A stretch of 64,000 nucleotides of DNA, from positions 22,013-86,012 of the forward strand of contig JAHDHQ010000019.1 in NCBI GenBank assembly GCA_020631235.1. Direction: 5' to 3'. Under the pieces are notes generated by a model. The model was not told the DNA's origin. It saw nothing but the letters and a program-made list of their open reading frames with translations, and ran no database searches. Shown here piece after piece: positions 57,242 to 64,000 of this stretch. The position numbers and the translations under genes were made by a program. The stretch is from Saprospiraceae bacterium (GTDB taxonomy: Bacteria > Bacteroidota > Bacteroidia > Chitinophagales > Saprospiraceae). The first letter of the stretch is position 1. Each line of letters starts with the position of its first letter.

Positions 57242-57478
57242 ACTTTACCTCGATGAACCTAGCGGTTATCGAAGGTTATGTTTGGGTAATGTCAGCTTTG
57301 ATGGATTAGACCTCGTTGAACCTAGCGGTTATCGAAGGTTATGTTTGGGTAATGTCAGCTTTGATGGATTAGACCTCGTTGAACCTAGCGGTTATCGGAG
57401 GTTATTTTTGGGTAATGTCAGCTTTGATGGATTACCCGTGATGAACTTAGTGGTGGCCGAAGGTTATTTTTGGGATTG
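57241..57478. repeat. hairpin-repeat locus C: about 3.7 copies of a 63-bp unit containing CGATGAACC-TAGC-GGTTATCG
   Basis: Copies at 57241-57308 (variant), 57309-57371, 57372-57434, then a degenerate copy. Confidence 0.94.
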
Positions 57479-57489
57479 CCAAAAATAAA

Positions 57490-57521
57490 GAGCCCCGACT
57501 AAGCTATGCTTGTCGAGGCTC
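57490..57521 (-). terminator. intrinsic terminator of the giant adhesin gene
   Basis: GAGCCCCGAC[t]AAGC-tat-GCTTGTCGAGGCTC hairpin; minus-strand 3' side TTTATTTTT. Confidence 0.75.
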
Positions 57522-57587
57522 AATTCAATTTGAAATCTTTAAGTCGTGCGCGAAGGACTTTTCATCGCGGACTTCTTTTCTGACTTC

Positions 57588-60500
57588 TTACTTCACAACA
57601 TTTAATTTCTTGATGAATACTTGTTCGTCCACTCTAATTTGTAAGTAGTACGTACCAGCTGGTAGACTTGTTACATCTAAAATTAAGTGGTCATTATTCA
57701 TCGTTGTATCTGCGTTATCCAATGCAACCGATTGTCCTTTGCTATTGTAAATGTTTACATCTAAGGTAGCTGAAGCATCTGCTCCGTCTAATGTGATGTT
57801 TACAAATTCAGCGGCAGGGTTAGGATATACATTGATATCTATCATTTGCTCTACTTCAGACTTTTCTACTTTGATAGCAATCGTCTCACTGTGATTAAAG
57901 CTACCATCTGTATCTACATCTCTTAATCTGTAGTAGTATGTTCCAGCTACATCAAGATCAGTATCTTGAATTGTGTATGTAGCATTTGCAATTCCTTGAG
58001 CATTAATTTCAGCAGTAATATCATTCCAAGGCTGACCTTCGTATGATCTTTCCACAACATAATGCGCTGTATTAATTTCTGATAATGCTGACCAGTAAAG
58101 GTTAGCTAAATCCTCTTCTGCTTTGTACTCACCCCAGAAGCTATTTAATTCCGCTGCAACTGTAATTGTTACACCAGCATCAAACGACAGATCTTCTGTT
58201 CCTGGAGTTACTGTAAATGGTGCTGTACAATCGTCTAATGGATCAACATCACTATCAAAATCATCATTACCCATATTGAAATCAACAAATGCATAAGTTA
58301 TCTCATCAGTGTTTGGCGGAAGAGTAAATTTCAACTTATACTCTTTCGGAGCCATATCACAGAATAAGTACTTACCCTCTGCATCTGTCATCATAGAAGC
58401 TTCTACATTTCCAGTTTCTGTACAAACTAACTCAACAAATACATTTGCTAAACCATCTTCATCAGAATCTTGCATGTTTGGTGTATCGCTATCCAATTTA
58501 TCAACCCACACATAATCTCCAATCTTCACTGGCTCGAATAATCCTGCATCGATGTTAGGATTGTTATCACCTGCGTTAATAACTACTGGGTTAGATATTC
58601 CTGTATTTGGATCTACGTCACTATCCATATCCGGCATTGAACCACCCTGAGCATTTTGCTGAGTGAAGATATATGCACCTCCTGGAGATGTAAACTTCAC
58701 TTGGTAAGTACCTGGAGTCAAGTTAGTGAACTCATAGAATCCGTTACTATCTGTAGTTGTAGGTGCTCCGACCATGTTTCCAGCAGCATCTAGTAACATT
58801 ACTTGAATGTTAGCGATACCGTTCTCGTTAGCATCTTGTTTTCCGTCACCATTGGTATCGTACCATACATAATCTCCTAGTGAAGCAGTCTGGATAAATC
58901 CAAAGTCAACTGACTTATTAGAGTTATTATCTGCATCTCCATCAGAGATTGGTTCGTTACCGAATGTTAATGTAACACCCATACTTGCTACTTGGCCATT
59001 AGCCATTTCGTATCCGTTATCATCATTATTGATGTTATCATCTGGATCTGAATGTGCTGGTGTCGAAGTGACTGCATTTGCTAATGCGCCTCCTGTATTG
59101 AAGTTGCTATTATCCACTACAACGATGTAGTCTCCTTCAGCTAATCCTTCGAAACAGTACTCACCATTTGCATCCGTAGTTACACTTGAAACGAAAGTAT
59201 CTGGAATATCATCACCGTTTGTATCCGTGTATAAGTTTAATAAAACTCCACTGATTACTGATTCACCAGCGTCAAACATTCCATTATCGTTAGCATCCGA
59301 GAAAACAAGGTTTCCGACTGAAAGTGACATTGGGCTAATAGCCTCACCATCACCATCATCATCATCTGAATCATCATCTTCAACATTTCCATCACCATCA
59401 GTATCTACACCATCTGCTGGTGTACTATCGATATCCTCCTCGTTCATCTCTGTTACTTCTGCAAGGTTCAAGTAATCTCCTGTAGCATTAACAGTTACTA
59501 CCATTTGTAGTGTTTCTGTCTGTCCTACGTTTAATGTTCCAATGTTCCAGTTACCTGTTGCACTGTTGTATGTTCCTTGAGATTCAATTGTACTTACTAA
59601 TGTGTATCCTGAAGGTAACTGATCCGTAACCATAACGCCTGTTGCGATGCTTGGTCCAGAGTTTCCAACTAGTACAGTAAATGTGATATTCTCACCTACA
59701 CCTGGAGTTTCGTTGCTTACTGATTTCTCTAAGTAAACATCCGCTACTTGAACAGGAGTTACTTCTTCACCGTCACCATCATCATCATCGTTATCATCTA
59801 CAACATTTCCATCACCATCTGTATCTACACCATCACCTGGTGTACTATCGATATCTTGCTCATTCATCTCTGTCACCTCTGCAAGGTTCAAGTAATTTCC
59901 TGAAGCATTTACTGTTACTGTCATTGTCAAGTATTCCACTTGTCCAACGGCAAGGGTACCTACTGACCATTCGCTCGTTGTAGAGCTATAAGCTCCTTGA
60001 GTTGCTGAATCAGATACAAGTGTATAACCTGAAGGTAACTGGTCTGTTACAACCACACCTGTTGCAGTACTTGGTCCAGAGTTACCTACTTCTACAGTAA
60101 AGGTAATTTGGTCTCCCACATTTGGTGTAGCATTATCAACACTCTTCTCTACGTAAACATCAGCCACTGCACTTGGGAATACTTCAGCATTATCCTCATC
60201 ATCTTCACTTTGATCTCCATCATCATTATCTGGTTCAGAATCAGCATCCATTTCATTGTGCTCACTAACTTCTGCAATGTTCAAGTAGTCACCTGAAGCA
60301 TTTACTGTTGCCGTAATCATCAATGTTTCTGTTTGCCCATTAGCTAAAGTACCTAATGTCCATATTGAAGTACCGTTACTGTACGATCCTTGAGAAGCAG
60401 TATTCGATACATAAGTATAACCACTTGGCAATTGATCAGTAACTTCTACTCCTGTTGCTGGGTTAGGTCCATCGTTTCCAACTGTAATCGTAAAGATCAC

Positions 60501-63500
60501 GTCATCACCAATATTAGGTGTAGTGTTGTTAACTACCTTCTCTAACCATACATCCATTCCATTAAGTAGTCCGGCATCAACAGTAAGGTTGATATCACCT
60601 GACTCCAATGTATACTTTCCTGTCAATCCAGTTACTGGATCAGCATCACTATCTACCTGATCATTACCTGGTACATTGTCTTGATTAACAAACGTACAGC
60701 CATCTGGTGCTACGAACTCTACGATATACTCACCAGGAACTAAGTTGCTGAATAAGTATTCACCGTTTACATCAGTAGTTGTAGATTGTAACAAGTTACC
60801 AATCGTTCCACCTACACAATCGTATAATAATACCGTAGCGTTTGGCACACCTGCATCTCCACCATCATACTCATCTGGAGCACCACCTGGAATATCTTTC
60901 CATACTTGGTTACCTAAGCTTGCTGGAGCAAATAGACCGAAATCCACAGTCATATCTCCGTTTGCATCATCTGTCGCATCTTGATCACCACCTTGGAACG
61001 ACTCATTTACTGGCTCATCTCCTAATGATAAAGTAATAACTGGTGAGGTAATCATAGTACCAAAACCATTTGGCTGGTCACCATTGTCATCACCGTCTTC
61101 TTGGTTATCATTAATGTCTGTAGGTGTACTACTAGCACTGTAGAAGAATGGCACAACTGGGATCATAATCTCGTATTGACCAGGAGCCAAGTCACCAAAG
61201 AAATAATCTCCGTTTGCATCTGTAACTGTAGTAGCTAATATATTACCATCTAAATCTTTCAATTGTAACATTACGTTTGCAATACCATTATCACCTGGAT
61301 CCTGCATACCGTTGTTGTTCATATCTTCGAATACCGTCGATCCAATGCTCATACAAGAAGCTTTAGATATTGTTTGTGACTCAGTAGATACATTATCACA
61401 AGCATCTGTCACTGTCCATGTTCTTGTAGTAGAGTCACCGTCCACATCATCTGAAACAACTACTGTCAAATCAGAGGTTGCTGTACAGTTATCATCGAAA
61501 GTTGGTTCGCTGAATGGAGGCATCTCTTCATCACAAGCATATTCGATGTCATCGCCTACACCATTAATCGAAGGACTTTCGTTATCCGGTAATCTTGTGA
61601 TCGTTTGACTTACTGTCACATCGTTACCACAAGCATCAATGGCTGTCCACGTCTTAGTCATCACACCACCTTCACACTCATCGTATGAACCTGTTACTGA
61701 TTCAGTTACTGTAGGAGTACCACAATTATCTGTTGCAGTAGGATTACTAAATGCTGGTTCAACTTCATCACATTCGAAAGTAAGGTTATCACCTAATCCA
61801 ACAAATACTGGATCAATTTCATCTGCTTGTCTTCCGAATACTGAAGTACAATTATCAGCTGTACCACATCCATTATCTACCACATTGTATGTAAAGCTTA
61901 TTGATTGTCCACAATCAAGAGCTAATACATCACTTAATGTTGGTAGTTCGTTTAAGTTGTCACTTACGTTACAACCTCCTGTATATCCAAATGTTGCTGC
62001 CCATGCATTATAGGCATCAGCCATTTCTTCTTCCGTTGCACAAGCTAATACATTTGTATCAGTTGGGCAGTTAGCTTCTACTTCTTCACCTGCATCTCTT
62101 GTAAATGTGCTAGTACATTCATCTGAACTCTCACATGAAGTTCCTACACCACTGTTTACAATGTAAGTGAATGACATTGACTCACCACAAGCTAAATCAA
62201 GTGCATCTGTTAATGTCGGTAGTTCAGAGATATTTGATTGTACATCGCAACCTCCAGCGAATTCGAATCCTGCAGCCCATGCATTGTATGCTGCTGTAAT
62301 TTGTGCTTCAGTACTACATGCATCAAGCACTTCATTTGCTGGGCATGATGCTACTACATCTGATCCTACAGCAATTCCGAATGTGCTTGAACACTGGTCA
62401 GAATTTTCACAAGTTGTACCTGCACTTGAAGTTACTGTGTATGTAAAGTCAACTGACTCACCACATTCTAAATCAAGTACTGCACTTAAACTAGGGATAT
62501 TTGCGATATTATCAGTAACATCACAACCTCCGCTGTATGTAAATCCATCAACCCATGCATTATATGCCTCAGTAATCTCTGCATCTGTACTACATGCTGT
62601 CAGGTTAACATCCGTACTACACTCCGCTACAACTGAACTTCCTTGCGCTATTCCAAATGTACTTGTACATTCATCTGTGCTCTCACAAGAAGTACCTGCA
62701 CCGCTAGTAGCTACATAAGTAAAGCTTACTGACTCACCACATTCTAGTGCTAGGATATCTGCCAATGTCGGTGCATCTGCTATGTTATCACTAATGTTAC
62801 AACCACCAGTTGCTTCAAAACCTGCTATCCAATCATTGTATGCATTTGTTATGATAGCATCTGAACTACATTCTGTAACATCTACAGCATCTGGACAAGT
62901 TGCAACTACATTAGTTGCAATTCCTATGCTAAATGTAGCAGTACAATCATCTGAACTTTCACAAGCTGTACCTGCACCACTTGTCACTACATATGTAAAG
63001 TCAACTGACTCACCACATGATAATGCTAACACATCTGTTAATGATGGTGCATTTGCGATATTATCTGTTACTGTACAACCTCCAGTCGATCCGAATGCTG
63101 CAATCCAAGTATTGTATGCTGCTGTAATCTGCGCATCTGTGCTACATGCATTCAGGTTCGGATCCGTTGCACATTCTGCTACTACATCACTTCCTGCTGC
63201 TATACTAAATGTAGCATTACAATCATCTGTACTTGAACAAGCCGTTCCTGCTCCACTTACTACTACATAGTTAAAGCTTACTGATTCTCCGCATTCTAAG
63301 GCTAATACCTCAGCTAAGGTCGGTGCATCCGCTATGTTATCTGTAACACCACATCCACCAGTAGAACCAAAGTCACTAATCCATGCATTATATGCTGCAG
63401 TTATTTGCGCATCCGTGCTACATGCATCCATTACTGGATCTGCTGCACATTCTGCTACTACATTACTTCCTGTTCCGATGCTAAATGTTGCATCACAATC

Positions 63501-64000
63501 ATCTGTACTTTCACATGCGGTTCCTACTCCACTTGTCACTACATAATTAAAGCTTACTGACTCACCACACTCTAAAGCTAATACCTCAGCTAAGGTCGGA
63601 GCATCTGCTATGTTATCTGTAGTTGTACATCCTCCGGTAGATCCAAAGTCACTTATCCAAGTGTTATAAGCTGCAGTAATTTGCGCGTCTGTGCTACATG
63701 CATCCATTACTGGATCAACTGCACATTCTGCCACTACATTAGTTCCACCTGAAATGCTAAATGTAGCATCACAGTTATCGGTGCTTTCACAAGCTGTTCC
63801 TACTCCACTTACTACTACATAAGTAAAGCTTACTGACTCACCACACTCTAAAGCTAATACTTCAGCTAAGGTCGGTGCATCTGCTATGTTATCAGTAACA
63901 GTACATCCTCCAGTTGATCCGAAGTCTGATATCCATGCGTTGTAAGCTGCAGTGATCTCTGCATCCGTGCTACATGCATCCATTACTGGATCAGCTGCAC
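57588..64000 (-). CDS. giant T9SS adhesin-like protein (HYR-like Cys-rich repeats, SdrD_B-like and DUF11 repeats, T9SS C-terminal domain); 5' end beyond window
   Basis: Frame stays open to the window edge (…AADPVMDACSTD); ends INVYPNPAAEFVNITLDG...GTYYLQIRVDEQVFIKKLNVVK. Confidence 0.93.
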   Translation of the reverse strand, partial: AADPVMDACSTDAEITAAYNAWISDFGSTGGCTVTDNIADAPTLAEVLALECGESVSFTYVVVSGVGTACESTDNCDATFSISGGTNVVAECAVDPVMDACSTDAQITAAYNTWISDFGSTGGCTTTDNIADAPTLAEVLALECGESVSFNYVVTSGVGTACESTDDCDATFSIGTGSNVVAECAADPVMDACSTDAQITAAYNAWISDFGSTGGCGVTDNIADAPTLAEVLALECGESVSFNYVVVSGAGTACSSTDDCNATFSIAAGSDVVAECATDPNLNACSTDAQITAAYNTWIAAFGSTGGCTVTDNIANAPSLTDVLALSCGESVDFTYVVTSGAGTACESSDDCTATFSIGIATNVVATCPDAVDVTECSSDAIITNAYNDWIAGFEATGGCNISDNIADAPTLADILALECGESVSFTYVATSGAGTSCESTDECTSTFGIAQGSSVVAECSTDVNLTACSTDAEITEAYNAWVDGFTYSGGCDVTDNIANIPSLSAVLDLECGESVDFTYTVTSSAGTTCENSDQCSSTFGIAVGSDVVASCPANEVLDACSTEAQITAAYNAWAAGFEFAGGCDVQSNISELPTLTDALDLACGESMSFTYIVNSGVGTSCESSDECTSTFTRDAGEEVEANCPTDTNVLACATEEEMADAYNAWAATFGYTGGCNVSDNLNELPTLSDVLALDCGQSISFTYNVVDNGCGTADNCTSVFGRQADEIDPVFVGLGDNLTFECDEVEPAFSNPTATDNCGTPTVTESVTGSYDECEGGVMTKTWTAIDACGNDVTVSQTITRLPDNESPSINGVGDDIEYACDEEMPPFSEPTFDDNCTATSDLTVVVSDDVDGDSTTRTWTVTDACDNVSTESQTISKASCMSIGSTVFEDMNNNGMQDPGDNGIANVMLQLKDLDGNILATTVTDANGDYFFGDLAPGQYEIMIPVVPFFYSASSTPTDINDNQEDGDDNGDQPNGFGTMITSPVITLSLGDEPVNESFQGGDQDATDDANGDMTVDFGLFAPASLGNQVWKDIPGGAPDEYDGGDAGVPNATVLLYDCVGGTIGNLLQSTTTDVNGEYLFSNLVPGEYIVEFVAPDGCTFVNQDNVPGNDQVDSDADPVTGLTGKYTLESGDINLTVDAGLLNGMDVWLEKVVNNTTPNIGDDVIFTITVGNDGPNPATGVEVTDQLPSGYTYVSNTASQGSYSNGTSIWTLGTLANGQTETLMITATVNASGDYLNIAEVSEHNEMDADSEPDNDDGDQSEDDEDNAEVFPSAVADVYVEKSVDNATPNVGDQITFTVEVGNSGPSTATGVVVTDQLPSGYTLVSDSATQGAYSSTTSEWSVGTLAVGQVEYLTMTVTVNASGNYLNLAEVTEMNEQDIDSTPGDGVDTDGDGNVVDDNDDDDGDGEEVTPVQVADVYLEKSVSNETPGVGENITFTVLVGNSGPSIATGVMVTDQLPSGYTLVSTIESQGTYNSATGNWNIGTLNVGQTETLQMVVTVNATGDYLNLAEVTEMNEEDIDSTPADGVDTDGDGNVEDDDSDDDDGDGEAISPMSLSVGNLVFSDANDNGMFDAGESVISGVLLNLYTDTNGDDIPDTFVSSVTTDANGEYCFEGLAEGDYIVVVDNSNFNTGGALANAVTSTPAHSDPDDNINNDDNGYEMANGQVASMGVTLTFGNEPISDGDADNNSNKSVDFGFIQTASLGDYVWYDTNGDGKQDANENGIANIQVMLLDAAGNMVGAPTTTDSNGFYEFTNLTPGTYQVKFTSPGGAYIFTQQNAQGGSMPDMDSDVDPNTGISNPVVINAGDNNPNIDAGLFEPVKIGDYVWVDKLDSDTPNMQDSDEDGLANVFVELVCTETGNVEASMMTDAEGKYLFCDMAPKEYKLKFTLPPNTDEITYAFVDFNMGNDDFDSDVDPLDDCTAPFTVTPGTEDLSFDAGVTITVAAELNSFWGEYKAEEDLANLYWSALSEINTAHYVVERSYEGQPWNDITAEINAQGIANATYTIQDTDLDVAGTYYYRLRDVDTDGSFNHSETIAIKVEKSEVEQMIDINVYPNPAAEFVNITLDGADASATLDVNIYNSKGQSVALDNADTTMNNDHLILDVTSLPAGTYYLQIRVDEQVFIKKLNVVK
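59340..60560 (-). repeat. three tandem DUF11-like domain repeats with Asp-rich linkers
   Basis: (A/M)DVYxEKxVxNxTPNVGDxITFTVxVGNSGPSxATGVxVTDQLPSGYT...; linkers DGVDTDGDGNVVDDNDDDDGDGEEVTP. Confidence 0.85.
61810..64000 (-). repeat. eight tandem 276-bp (92-aa) six-cysteine repeats, array continuing past the window
   Basis: Same landmark (catccattactgg) at 63425, 63701, 63977: exact 276-bp spacing; consensus DACSTDAQITAAYNxWISDFGSTGGC... Confidence 0.93.

Noticed and set aside
57282-57488. 68-aa repeat ORF (MGNVSFDGLDLVEPSGYRRL...)
   Set aside because: Arises because the 63-bp repeat is a multiple of 3; no start context or conservation evidence
61312-63546. Series of plus-strand ORFs (98-183 aa) opposite the giant adhesin
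   Set aside because: Antisense shadow ORFs generated by the codon composition of the repeats; they echo the repeat period

Overview
This is a chromosomal window from a Bacteroidetes-type genome. I infer that from type IX secretion C-terminal domains, PorV/PorQ, TTTG-N19-TAnnTTTG promoters and the ribosomal gene order; a Saprospiria-like affiliation is only a guess. Main blocks: (1) an rRNA methyltransferase end and a small glycosyltransferase cluster (1-6.9 kb); (2) crtZ, a T9SS cargo protein, sucD, an FtsB/DivIC-like gene, eno and carA; (3) a long continuous minus-strand str/S10/spc/alpha ribosomal super-cluster (13-31.2 kb), including rpmJ and rpmD, which are too short for the ORF track; (4) housekeeping and envelope genes (polyprenyl synthase, YceI, Crp/Fnr, HtrA, TonB receptor, pirin, NDH-2, PorV-like, holA, purA); (5) two giant minus-strand T9SS adhesin-like genes, one of which (57588 to beyond 64000) has eight 92-aa six-cysteine repeats. 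The most unusual signal is a family of short hairpin repeats at three intergenic loci (about 47.3, 56.5 and 57.25 kb). They share a stem of the form CCGAT[G]AAxx...yyTTATCGG with an apparently constant bulged G. The inner stem changes in a compensatory way (AAGC/GCTT, AACC/GGTT, AAT/ATT), and a GGAGG-like sequence usually follows. One arm is expanded into 10-11 bp tandem arrays. Two of the loci flank a decayed SGNH-hydrolase pseudogene, and one array forms the C-terminus of a lipoprotein gene.
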